A stretch of 64,000 bases of DNA from Odiellus spinosus (taxonomy: Eukaryota; Arthropoda; Arachnida; Opiliones; Phalangiidae). This document shows positions 13,169 to 25,524 of the stretch, piece after piece (the first letter of the stretch is position 1; every line of letters begins with the position of its first letter). The stretch is taken from assembly GCA_963920705.1 (NCBI GenBank), contig CAWUCO010000291.1, forward strand, positions 1,178,001 to 1,242,000, read 5' to 3'. The position numbers were made by a program, and so were the translations under genes. Under the pieces are notes generated by a model. It was not told the origin of the DNA. It worked only from the letters and a program-made list of their open reading frames with translations, and made no database searches.

Positions 13169-16100
13169 AGATATATTCTTGGCAATTTGTCGATCTATGC
13201 TTGGAAAATTTGTGGATCTATGCTTGGGAAATTTGTGGATCTATACTTGAGAAAAGTGTGGATTTATACTTGGATATTTGTGGATCTATACTTGGGAAAT
13301 TTTTGGATATATACTTGGGAAATTAGTGGATGTATGCTTGGGAAATTTGTGGATCTACACTTGGGAAATTTTGAGATATATTCTTGGTAATTTGTGGATC
13401 TACACTTGGTAAATTTTTGGATCTATGCTTGAGAAAAATGTGGATCTATACTTCGTTAATTTGTGGATCTATGCTTGGGAAATTTGTGGATCTATGCTTG
13501 GCAAATTTGTGGAACTATACTTGGGAAATTTGATGATGTATGCTGGGGAAATTTGTGGATCTATGCTTGTGAAATTTGTGGATTTATGCTTGTGAAATTT
13601 GTGGATCTATGCTTGGGAAATTTGTGGATCTATGCTTGGGAAATTTGTGGATCTATGCTTCGTTAATTTGTGGATCTAAGCTTGGGAAATTTGTGGATCT
13701 ATGCTTGGGAAATTAGTGGATCTGTACATGGTAAATTTGAGGATCTATGCTTGGGAAATTTGTGGATCTATGCTTTAGAAATTAGTGGATCTATACATGT
13801 TAAATTTGAGGATCTATTCTGGGGAAATTTGTGGATCTATGCTTGGGAAATTAGTGGATCTGTACATTGTAAATTTGAGGATCTATGCTTGGGAAATTTG
13901 TGGATCTATATTTGGTAAATTTGTGGATCTATACTTGGTAAATTTGTGGATCTATGCTTTAGAAATTAGTGGATCTATACATGTTAAATTTGAGGATCTA
14001 TTCTGGGGAAATTTGTGGATCTATGCTTGGGAAATTTGTGGTTCTATGCTTGAGAAATTTGTGGATCTTTGCTTGGGAAATTTGTGGATCTATGCTTGGG
14101 AAATTTTTGGATCTATGCTTATTAAATATGTGGATCCATACTTGGTAAATTTGTCGATCTATGCTTGGAAAATTTGGGGATCTATGCTTGAGAAAAATGT
14201 GGATCTATACTTAGAAATTTGTGGATATATACTTGGAAAAATTTGTGGATCTATACTTGGAACATTTGTGGATATATACTTCGTAAATTTGTGGATCTAT
14301 GCTTGGGAAATTTGTGGATCTATACTTCGTTAATTTGTGGATCTATGCTTGGGAGATTTATGGATCTATGCTTGGGAAATTTTTGGATCTATGCATGGGG
14401 AATTTGTGGATCTATACTTGGTAAATTTGTGGATCTATGCTTGGGAAATTTGTTGATCTATACTTGGGAAATTTGTGGATCTATACTTGGGAAATTAGTG
14501 GATCTATACATGTTAAATTTGAGGATCTATGCTTGGGAAATTAGTGGATCTATACTTGGTAAATTTGTGGATCTACGCTTGGAAAATTTGTGGATCTATA
14601 CTTGGGAAATTTGTGGAACTATACTTGGGAAATTTGTGGATCTATACTTGGGAAATAAGTGGATCTATACATGTTAAATTTGAGGATCTATGCTTGGCAA
14701 ATTTGTGGATATATGCTCGGGAAATTTTTGGATCTATACTTGGGAAATCTGTGGATCTATACTTCGTAAATATGTGGATCTATACTTGGGAAATTTTTAG
14801 ATATATTCTTGGCAATTTGTCGATCTATGCTTGGAAAATTTGTGGATCTATGCTTGGGAAATTATTGGATTTTGCCTGGGATATTTGTGGAACTAAACTT
14901 GGGAAATTTGTGGAACTATACTTGGGAAATTTGTGGATCTATACTTGGGAAATAAGTGGATCTATACATGGTAAATATGTGGATCTATACTTTGAAATTT
15001 TTAGATATATTCTTGGCAATTTGTCGATGTATGCTTGGAAAATTTGTGGATCTATGCTTGGGAAATTTGTGGATCTATGCTTGGGAAATTTGTGGATCTA
15101 TACTTGAGAAAAGTGTGGATTTATACTTGGATATTTGTGGATCTATACTTGGGAAATTAGTGGATGTATGCTTGGGAAATTTGTGGATCTACACTTGGGA
15201 AATTTTGAGATATATTCTTGGTAATTTGTGGATCTATGCTTGAGAAAAATATGGATCTATGCTTGGAAAAAATGTGGATCTATACTTGGATATTTGTGGA
15301 TCTATACTTGGGAAATTATTGGATTTTTCCTGGGATATTTGTGAATCTATGCTTGGGAAATTTGTGGATCTATACTTGGGAAATTAGTGGATCTATACAT
15401 GGTAAATTTGAGGATCTAGCTTGGGAAATTTGTGGATCTATGCTTGGAAAATTTGTGGATCTATACTTGGGAAATTTGAGGATCTATGCTGGGGAAATTT
15501 GTGGATCTATGCTTGGGAAATTTGTGGATCTATGCTTGGGAAATTTGTGGATCTAGGCTTGGGAAATTTGTGGATCTATGCTTTAGAAATTTGTGGATCT
15601 ATACTTCGTTAATTTGTGGATCTATGCTTGGGAAATTAGTGGATCTATACATGGTAAATTTGAGGATCTATGCTTGGGAAATTTCTGGATCTATACTTGG
15701 GAAATTAGTGGATCTATACATGGTAAATTTGAGGATCTATGCTTGGGAAATTTGTGGATCTATACTTGGTAAATTTGTGGATCTATACTTGGAACATTTG
15801 TGGATATATACTTCGTAAATTTGTGGATCTATGCTTGGGAAATTTGTGGATCTATACTTCGTTAATTTGTGGATCTATGCTTGGGAAATTTGTTGATCTA
15901 TGCATGGGGAATTTGTGGATCTATACTTGGTAAATTTGTGAATCTATGCTTGGGAAATTTGTGGATCTATACTTGGGAAATTTGTGGAACTATACTTGGG
16001 AAATTTGTGGATCTATACTTGGGAAATTGGTGGATCTATACATGTTAAATTTGAGGATCTATGCTTGGGAAATTAGTGGATCTATACTTGGTAAATTTGT

Positions 16101-16260
16101 GGATCAACGCTTGGAAAATTTGTGGATCTATACTTGGGAAATTTGTGGAACTATCTTTGGAAATTTGTGGATATATGCTTGGGAAATTTTTGGATCTATA
16201 CTTGGGAAATCTGTGGATCTATACTTGGTAAATATGTTTATCTATACTTGGGAAATTTTT
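13169..16260 (+). repeat. 3.1-kb family A duplication unit, copy 3
   Basis: Unit of 3,092 bp between AGATATATTCTTGG markers. It matches copy 1 at 10,243-10,266 bp and copy 2 at 7,128-7,197 bp. The GCCTGGG monomers lie near 14,875 and as TTTCCTGGG near 15,328. Near 14,684-14,760 it resembles copy 1 (GGCAAATTT and a single CTTGGGAAATCTGTGG). At 14,870 it shares the TTTTGCC of copy 2. This suggests exchange among the copies. It has lost one monomer near 15,240 relative to both others. Confidence 0.85.
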
Positions 16261-17275
16261 AGATATATTCTTGGCAATTTGTCGATCTATGCTCGGGAAA
16301 TTTGTGGATCTATACTTGAGAAATTAGTGGATGTATGCTTGGGAAATTTGTGGATCTACGCTTGGGAAATTTTGAGATATATTCTTGGTAATTTGTGGAT
16401 CTATACTTGGGAAATTTGAGGATCTATGCTGCGGAAATTTGTGGATCTATGCTTGGCAAAATTGGTGGATCTATGCTTGGGAAATTTGTGGATCTATGCT
16501 TGGGAAATTTGTGGATCTATGCTTTAGAAATTTGTGGATCTATGCTTGGGTAATTTGTGGATCTATGCTTTTGAAATTTGTGGATCTATGCTTGGGAAAT
16601 TAGTGGATCTATACATGGTAAATTTGAGGATCTATGCTTGGGAAATTTGTGGATCTATACTTGGTAAATTTGTGGATCTATGCTTGGGAAATTTATGGAT
16701 CTATGCTTGGAAAATTTGTGGATCTATACTTGGGAAATTTGAGGATCTATGCTGCGGAAATTTGTGGATCTATGCTTGGGAAATTTGTGGATCTATGCTT
16801 GGGAAGTTTGTGGATCTATGCTTGGGAAATTTGTGGATCTATGCTTTAGAAATTTGTGGATCTATGCTTTAGAAATTTGTGGATCTATACTTCGTTAATT
16901 TGTGGATCTTTGCTTGGGAAATTTGTGGATCTATGCTTGGGAAATTAGTGGATCTATACATGGTAAATTTGAGGATCTATGCTTGGGAAATTTGTGGATC
17001 TATGCTTGGAAAATTTGTGGATCTATGCTTAGAAAATTTGTGGATCTATACTTTGGAAATTTGAGGATCTATGCTGCGGAAATTTGTGGATCTATGCTTG
17101 GGAAATTTGTGGATCTATGCTTGGGAAATTTGTGGATCTATGCTTGGGAAATTTGTGGATCTATGCTTGGGTAATTTGTGGATCTATGCTTGGGAAATTT
17201 GTGGATCTATGCTTGGGAAATTAGTGGATCTATACATGGTAAATTTGAGGATCTATGCTTGGGAAATTTGTGGTT
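16261..17275 (+). repeat. A-to-B transition segment, second copy
   Basis: Matches 9,110-10,147 at an offset of 7,151 bp, becoming 7,128 bp after loss of one monomer near 16,290. It carries the same CTTGAGAAATTAGTGG fusion, at about 16,316. The match ends near 17,275, where this copy reads GTGGTTC and the first reads GTGGATATATG. After this point the array is family B for about 20 kb. Confidence 0.86.
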
Positions 17276-18248
17276 CTATACTTGGTAAATTTGTGGATCT
17301 ATGCTTGGAAAATTTGTGGATCTATACTTAGGAAATTTGTGGATCTATGCTGCGGAAATTTGTGGATCTATGCTTGGGAAATTTGTGGATCTATGCTTGG
17401 GAAATTTGTAAATCTATGCTTGGGAAATTTGAGGATCTATGCTTGGGAAATTAGTGGATCTATACATGGTAAATTTGAGGATCTATGCTTGGGAAATTTG
17501 TGGATCTATACTTGGTAAATTTGTGGATCTATGCTTGGGAAATTTGTGGATCTATGCTTGGAAAATTTGTGGATCTATGCTTAGGAAATTTGAGGATCTA
17601 TGCTGCGGAAATTTGTTGATCTATGCTTTAGACATTTGTGGATATATGCTTGGGAAATTTGTGGATCTATATTTGGGAAATTAGTGGATCTATACATGCT
17701 AATTTGAGGATCTATGCTTGGGAAATTTGTGGATCTATGCTTGGAAAATTTGTGGATCTATGCTTGGGAAATTAGTGGATCTATACATGGTAAATTATAG
17801 GATCTATGCTTGGGAAATTTGTGGATCTATACTTGGTAAATTTGTGGATCTATGCTTGGGAAATATGTGGATCTATGCTTGGAAAATTTGTGGATCTATA
17901 CTTAGGACATTTGAGGATCTATGCTGCGGAAATTTTTGGATCTATGCTTGGGAAATTTGTGGATCTATGCTTGGAAAATTTGTGGATCTATACTTGGGAA
18001 ATTTGAGGATCTATGCTTGGGAAATTTAAGGATCTATGCTTGGGAAATTAGTGGATCTATACATGGTAAATTTGAGGATCTATGCTTGGGAAATTTGTGG
18101 ATCTATACTTGGTAAATTTGTGGATCTATGCTTGGGAAATTTGTGGATCTATGCTTGGAAAATTTGTGGATCTATACTTAGGAAATTTGAGGATCTATGC
18201 TGCGGAAATTTGTGGATCTATGCTTGGGACATTTGTGGATATATGCTT

Positions 18249-18272
18249 GGGAAATGTTGTGGATCTATATTT
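18249..18272 (+). repeat. 24-bp monomer with one inserted base
   Basis: GGGAAATGTTGTGG replaces GGGAAATTTGTGG, adding one base to the 23-bp unit. The same monomer starts at 18,249, 21,768, 23,400, 26,389, 50,152, 51,692, 55,326 and 56,958, always followed by TATATTTGGGAAATTAG and then a 22-bp monomer ATGCTAATTTGAGG. The inserted and deleted base nearly cancel, so the register is restored. In Q1 and Q2 the same block lacks the inserted base. It is a good tracer of block ancestry. Confidence 0.88.
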
Positions 18273-19660
18273 GGGAAATTAGTGGATCTATACATGCTAA
18301 TTTGAGGATCTATGCTTGGGAAATTTGTGGATCTATGCTTGGAAAATTTGAGGATCTATGCTTGGGAAATTTGTGGATCTATGCTTGGGAAATTTGTGGA
18401 TCTATGCTTTAGAAATTTGTGGATCTATACTTCGTTAATTTGTGGATCTATGCTTGGGAAATTAGTGGATCTATACTTGGTAAATTTGTGGATCTATACT
18501 TTGGAAATTTGAGGATCTATGCTGCGGAAATTTGTGGATCTATGCTTGGGAAATTTGTGGATCTATGCTTGGGAAATTTGTGGGTCTATGCTTGGGGAAT
18601 TTGTGGATCTATGCTTGGGAAATTTGTGGATCTATGCTTGGGTAATTTGTGGATCTATGCTTGGGAAATTTGTGGATCTATGCTTGGGAAATTAGTGGAT
18701 CTATACATGGTAAATTTGAGGATCTATGCTTGGGAAATTTGTGGATCTATACTTGGTAAATTTGTGGATCTATGCTTGGGAAATTTGTGGATCTATGCTT
18801 GGAAAATTTGTGGATCTATACTTAGGACATTTGAGGATCTATGCTGCGGAAATTTTTGGATCTATACTTGGTAAATTTGTGGATCTATGCTTGGGAAGTT
18901 TATGGATCTATGCTTGGGAAGTTTGTGGATCTATGCTTGGGAAATTTGTGGATCTATGCTTTAGAAATTTGTGGATCTATACTTCGTTAATTTGTGGATC
19001 TATGCTTGGGAAATTAGTGGATCTATACTTGGTAAATTTGTGGATCTATGCTTGGGAAATTTGTGGATCTATGCTTGGAAAATTTGTGGATCTATACTTT
19101 GGAAATTTGAGGATCTATGCTGCGGAAATTTGTGGATCTATGCTTGGGAAATTTGTGGACCTATGCTTGGGAAATTTGTGGATCTATGCTTGGGAAATTT
19201 GTGGATCTATGCTTGGGTAATTTGTGGATCTATGCTTGGGAAATTTGTGGATCTATGCTTCGGAAATTAGTGGATCTATACATGGTAAATTTTAGGATCT
19301 ATGCTTGGGAAATTTGTGGATCTATACTTGGTAAATTTGTGGATCTATGCTTGGGAAATTTGTGGATCTATGCTTGGGAAATTTGTGGATCTATGCTTGG
19401 TAAATTTGTGGATCTATGCTTGGGAAATTTGTGGATCTATGCTTGGGAAATTTGTGGATCTATGCTTGGGTAATTTGTGGATCTATGCTTGGGAAATTTG
19501 TAAATCTATGCTTGGGAAATTTGAGGATCTATGCTTGGGAAATTAGTGGATCTGTACATGGTAAATTTGAGGATCTATGCTTGGGAAATTTGTTTATCTA
19601 TGCTTGGGAAGTTTGTGGATCTATGCTTGGGAAATTTGTGGATCTATGCTTTAGAAATTT

Positions 19661-20830
19661 GTGGATCTATACTTCGTTAATTTGTGGATCTATGCTTGGG
19701 AAATTTGTGGATCTATGCTTGGGAAATTAGTGGATCTATACATGGTAAATTTGAGGATCTATGCTTGGCAAATTTATGGATCTATACTTGGGAAATTAGT
19801 GGATCTATACATGGTAAATTTGAGGATCTATGCTAGGGAAATTTGTGGATCTATACTTGGTAAATTTGTGGATCTATGCTTGGGAAATTTGTGGATCTAT
19901 GCTTGGAAAATTTGTGGATCTATACTTGGGAAATTTGAGGATCTATGCTGCGGAAATTTGTGGATCTATGCTTGGAAAATTTGTGGATCTATACTTGGGA
20001 AATTTGAGGATCTCTGCTGCGGAAATTTGTGGATCTATGCTTGGGAAATTTGTGGATCTATGCTTGGGAAATTTGTGGATCTATGCTTGGGAAGTTTGTG
20101 GATCTATGCTTGGGAAGTTTGTGGATCTATGCTTGGGAAATTTGTGGATCTATGCTTTAGAAATTTGTGGATCTATACTTCGTTAATTTGTGGATCTATG
20201 CTTGGGAAATTAGTGGATCTATACTTGGTAAATTTGTGGATCTATGCTTGGGAAATTTGTGGATCTATGCTTGGAAAATTTGTGGATCTATACTTTGGAA
20301 ATTTGAGGATCTATGCTGCGGAAATTTGTGGATCTATGCTTGGAAAATTTGTGGATCTATGCTTGGGAAATTTGTGGACCTATGCTTGGGAAATTTGTGG
20401 ATCTATGCTTGGGAAATTTGTGGATCTATGCTTGGGTAATTTGTGGATCTATGCTTGGGAAATTTGTGGATCTATGCTTGGGAAATTAGTGGATCTATAC
20501 ATGGTAAATTTGAGGATCTATGCTTGGGAAATTTGTGGATCTATACTTGGTAAATTTGTGGATATATGCTTGGGAAATTTGTGGATCTATGCTTGGAAAA
20601 TTTGTGGATCTATACTTAGGACATTTGAGGATCTATGCTGCGGAAATTTTTGGATCTATGCTTGGGAAATTTGTGGATCTATGCTTGGAAAATTTGTGGA
20701 TCTATACTTGGGAAATTTGAGGATCTATGCTGCGGAAATTTGTGGATCTATGCTTGGTAAATTTGTGGATCTATGCTTGGGAAATTTGTTGATCTATGCT
20801 TGGGAAATTTTTGGATCTATGCTTGGGTAA
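19661..20830 (+). other. Longest incidental open frame; not a gene
   Basis: An ATG-started frame of 389 codons runs through B monomers. The translation is a 23-residue repeat (MLGKFVDLCLGN, then LWIYAWEICGS and variants). That is the expected product of a 69-base frame cycle, because 23 is not divisible by 3. The copy in P2, starting at 27,893, is cut to 242 codons by one G-to-A change at 28,621 that makes TGA, while the DNA around it stays near-identical. I see no signal peptide, known domain, codon bias or promoter. Other frames over the same bases are also open. I judge it non-coding. Confidence 0.85.
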
Positions 20831-23800
20831 TTTGTGGATCTATGCTTGGGAAATTTGTAAATCTATGCTTGAGAAATTTGAGGATCTATGCTTGGGAAAT
20901 TAGTGGATCTGTACATGGTAAATTTGAGGATCTATGCTTGGGAAATTTGTGGATTTATACTTGGTAAATTTTTGGATCTATGCTTGGTAAATTTGTGGAT
21001 CTATGCTTGGGAAATTTGAGGATCTACGCTGCGGAAATTTGTGGATCTATGCTTGGGAAATTTGTGGACCTATGCTTGGGAAATTTGTGGATCTATGCTT
21101 GGGAAATTTGTGGATCTATGCTTGGGTAATTTGTGGATCTATGCTTGGGAAATTTGTGGATCTATGCTTGGGAATTTAGTGGATCTATACATGGTAAATT
21201 TGAGGATCTATGCTTGGGAAATTTGTGGATCTATACTTGGTAAATTTGTGGATCTATGCTTGGGAAATATGTGGATCTATGCTTGGAAAATTTGTGGATC
21301 TATACTAAGGACATTTGAGGATCTATGCTGCGGAAATTTTTGGATCTATGCTTGGGAAATTTGTGGATCTATGCTTGGAAAATTTGTGGATCTATACTTG
21401 GGAAATTTGAGGATCTATGCTGCGGAAATTTGTGGATCTATGCTTGGTAAATTTGTGGATCTATGCTTGGGAAATTTGTGGATCTATGCTTGGGAAATTT
21501 GTGGATCTATGCTTGGGTAATTTGTGGATCTATGCTTGGGAAATTTGTAAATCTATGCTTGGGAAATTTGAGGATCTATGCTTGGGAAATTAGTGGATCT
21601 ATACATGGTAAATTTGAGGATCTATGCTTGGGAAATTTGTGGATCTATACTTGGTAAATTTGTGGATCTATGCTTGGGAAATTTGTGGATCTATACTTAG
21701 GAAATTTGAGGATCTATGCTGCGGAAATTTGTGGATCTATGCTTGGGACATTTGTGGATATATGCTTGGGAAATGTTGTGGATCTATATTTGGGAAATTA
21801 GTGGATCTATACATGATAATTTGAGGATCTATGCTTGGGAAATTTGTGGATCTATGCTTGGAAAATTTGTGGATCTATGCTTGGGAAATTTGTGGATCTA
21901 TGCTTGGAAAATTTGTGGATCTATACTTTGGAAATTTGAGGATCTATGCTGCGGAAATTTGTGGATCTATGCTTGGGAAATTTATGGATCTATGCTTGGA
22001 AAATTTGTGGACCTATGCTTGGGAAATTTGTGGATCTATGCTTGGGAAATTTGTGGATCTATGCTTGGGTAATTTGTGGATCTATGCTTGGGAAATTTGT
22101 GGATCTATGCTTGGGAAATTAGTGGATCTGTACATGGTAAATTTGAGGATCTATGCTTGGGAAATTTGTGGATCTATACTTGGTAAATTTGTGGATCTAT
22201 GCTTGGGAAATATGTGGATCTATGCTTGGAAAATTTGTGGATCTATACTTAGGACATTTGAGGATCTATGCTGCGGAAATTTGTGGATCTATGCTTGGGA
22301 AATTTGTGGATCTATGCTTGGTAAATTTGTGGATCTATGCTTGGGAAATTTGTGGATCTATGCTTGGGAAATTTGTGGATCTATGCTTGGGTAATTTGTG
22401 GATCTATGCTTGGGAAATTTGTAAATATATGCTTGGGAAATTTGAGGATCTATGCTTGGGAAATTAGTGGACCTATACATGGTAAATTTGAGGATCTATG
22501 CTTGGGAAATTTGTGGATCTATACTTGGTAAATTTGTGGATCTATGCTTGGGAAATTTGTGGATCTATGCTTGGAAAATTTGTGGATCTATACTTAGGAA
22601 ATTTGAGGATCTATGCTTGGGACATTTGTGGATATATGCTTGGGAAATTTGTGGATCTATATTTGGGAAATTAGTGGATCTATACATGCTAATTTGAGGA
22701 TCTATGCTTGGGAAATTTGTGGATCTATGCTTGGAAAATTTGTGGATCTATGCTTGGAAAATTAGTGGATCTATACATGGTAAATTTGAGGATCTATGCT
22801 TGGGAAATTTGTGGATCTATACTTGGTAAATTTGTGGATCTATGCTTGGGAAATATGTGGATCTATGCTTGGAAAATTTGTGGATCTATACTTAGGACAT
22901 TTGAGGATCTATGCTGCGGAAATTTTTGGATCTATGCTTGGGAAATTTGTGGATCTATGCTTGGAAAATTTGTGGATCTATACTTGGGAAATTTGAGGAT
23001 CTATGCTGCGGAAATCTGTGGATCTATGCTTGGGAAATTTGTGGATCTATGCTTGGTAAATTTGTGGATCTATGCTTGGGAAATTTGTGGATCTATGCTT
23101 GGGAAATTTGTGGATCTATGCTTGGGTAATTTGTGGATCTATGCTTGGGAAATTTGTAAATCTATGCTTGGGAAATTTGAGGATCTATGCTTGGGAAATT
23201 AGTGGATCTATACATGGTAAATTTGAGGATCTATGCTTGGGAAATTTGTTGATCTATACTTGGTAAATTTGTGGATCTATGCTTGGGAAATTTGTGGATC
23301 TATGCTTGGAAAATTTGTGGATCTATACTTAGGAAATTTGAGGATCTATGCTGCGGAAATTTGTGGATCTATGCTTGGGACATTTGTGGATATATGCTTG
23401 GGAAATGTTGTGGATCTATATTTGGGAAATTAGTGGATCTATACATGCTAATTTGAGGATCTATGCTTGGGAAATTTGTGGATCTATGCTTGGAAAATTT
23501 GAGGATCTATGCTTGGGAAATTTGTGGATCTATGCTTGGGAAATTTGTGGATCTATGCTTTAGAAATTTGTGGATCTATACTTCGTTAATTTGTGGATCT
23601 ATGCTTGGGAAATTAGTGGATCTATATTTGGTAAATTTGTGGATCTATACTTTGGAAATTTGAGGATCTATGCTGCGGAAATTTGTGGATCTATGCTTGG
23701 GAAATTTGTGGATCTATGCTTGGGAAATTTGTGGGTCTATGCTTGGGGAATTTGTGGATCTATGCTTGGGAAATTTGTGGATCTATGCTTGGGTAATTTG

Positions 23801-25524
23801 TGGATCTATGCTTGGGAAATTTGTGGATCTATGCTTGGGAAATTAGTGGATCTATACATGGTAAATTTGAGGATCTATGCTTGGGAAATTTGTGGATCTA
23901 TACTTGGTAAATTTGTGGATCTATGCTTGGGAAATTTGTGGATCTATGCTTGGAAAATTTGTGGATCTATACTTAGGACATTTGAGGATCTATGCTGCGG
24001 AAATTTTTGGATCTATACTTGGTAAATTTGTGGATCTATACTTTGGAAATTTGAGGATCTATGCTGCGGAAATTTGTGGATCTATGCTTGGGAAATTTGT
24101 GGATCTATGCTTGGGAAATTTGTGGATCTATGCTTGGGGAATTTGTGGATCTATGCTTGGGAAATTTGTGGATCTATGCTTGGGTAATTTGTGGATCTAT
24201 GCTTGGGAAATTTGTGGATCTATGGTTGGGAAATTAGTGGATCTATACATGGTAAATTTGAGGATCTATGCTTGGGAAATTTGTGGATCTATTCTTGGTA
24301 AATTTGTGGATCTATGCTTGGGAAATTTGTGGATCTATGCTTGGGAAATTTGTGGATCTATGCTTGGAAAATTTGTGGATCTATACTTAGGACATTTGAG
24401 GATCTATGCTGCGGAAATTTTTGGATCTATGCTTGGGAAATTTGTGGATCTATGCTTGGAAAATTTGTGGATCTATACTTGGGAAATTTGAGGTTCTATG
24501 CTGCGGAAATTTGTGGATCTATGATTGGGAAATTTGTGGATCTATGCTTGGTAAATTTGTGGATCTATGCTTGGGAAATTTGTGGATCTATGCTTGGGAA
24601 ATTTGTGGATCTATGCTTGGGTAATTTGTGGATCTATGCTTTAGAAATTTGTGGATCTATACTTCGTTAATTTGTGGATCTATGCTTGGGAAATTAGTGG
24701 ATCTATACTTGGTAAATTTGTGGATCTATACTTTGGAAATTTGAGCATCTATGCTGCGGAAATTTGTGGATCTATGCTTGGGAAATTTGTGGATCTATGC
24801 TTGGGAAATTTGTGCATCTATGCTTGGGGAATTTGTGGATCTATGCTTGGGAAATTTGTGGATCTATGCTTTTGTAATTTGTGGATCTATGCTTGGGAAA
24901 TTTGTGGATCTATGCTTGGAAAATTTGTGGATCTATGCTTGGGAAATTTGTGGATCTATGCTTGGAAAATTTGTGGATCTATACTTTGGAAATTTGAGGA
25001 TCTATGCTGCGGAAATTTGTGGATCTATGCTTGGGAAATTTATGGATCTATGCTTGGAAAATTTGTGGACCTATGCTTGGGAAATTTGTGGATCTATGCT
25101 TGGGAAATTTGTGGATCTATGCTTGGGTAATTTGTGGATCTATGCTTGGGAAATTTGTGGATCTATGCTTGGGAAATTAGTGGATCTGTACATGGTAAAT
25201 TTGAGGATCTATGCTTGGGAAATTTGTGGATCTATACTTGGTAAATTTGTGGATCTATGCTTGGGAAATATGTGGATCTATGCTTGGAAAATTTGTGGAT
25301 CTATACTTAGGACATTTGAGGATCTATGCTGCGGAAATTTTTGGATCTATGCTTGGGAAATTTGTGGATCTATGCTTGGCAAATTTGTGGATCTATACTT
25401 GGGAAATTTGAGGATCTATGCTGCGGAAATTTGTGGATCTATGCTTGGGAAATTTGTGGATCTATGCTTGGTAAATTTGTGGATCTATGCTTGGGAAATT
25501 TGTGGATCTATGCTTGGGAAATTT

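Larger units (their letters stand above)
17276..25524 (+). repeat. Family B block P1, 8.14-kb period
   Basis: Satellite made of near-consensus monomers with ATGCTGCGGAAATTT, CTTAGGACATTT and TACATGGTAAATTTGAGG variants. From about 17,385 it is repeated at +8,140 bp (P2) and in P3. Marker matches include GTAAATTATAGG at 17,790/25,930 and a 24-bp monomer GGGAAATGTTGTGG at 18,249/26,389. The block itself contains older copies. About 21,830-22,150 recurs at 24,890-25,210 (offset 3,058), and the 24-bp monomer also lies at 21,768 and 23,400. No family A markers occur here. Confidence 0.87.
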
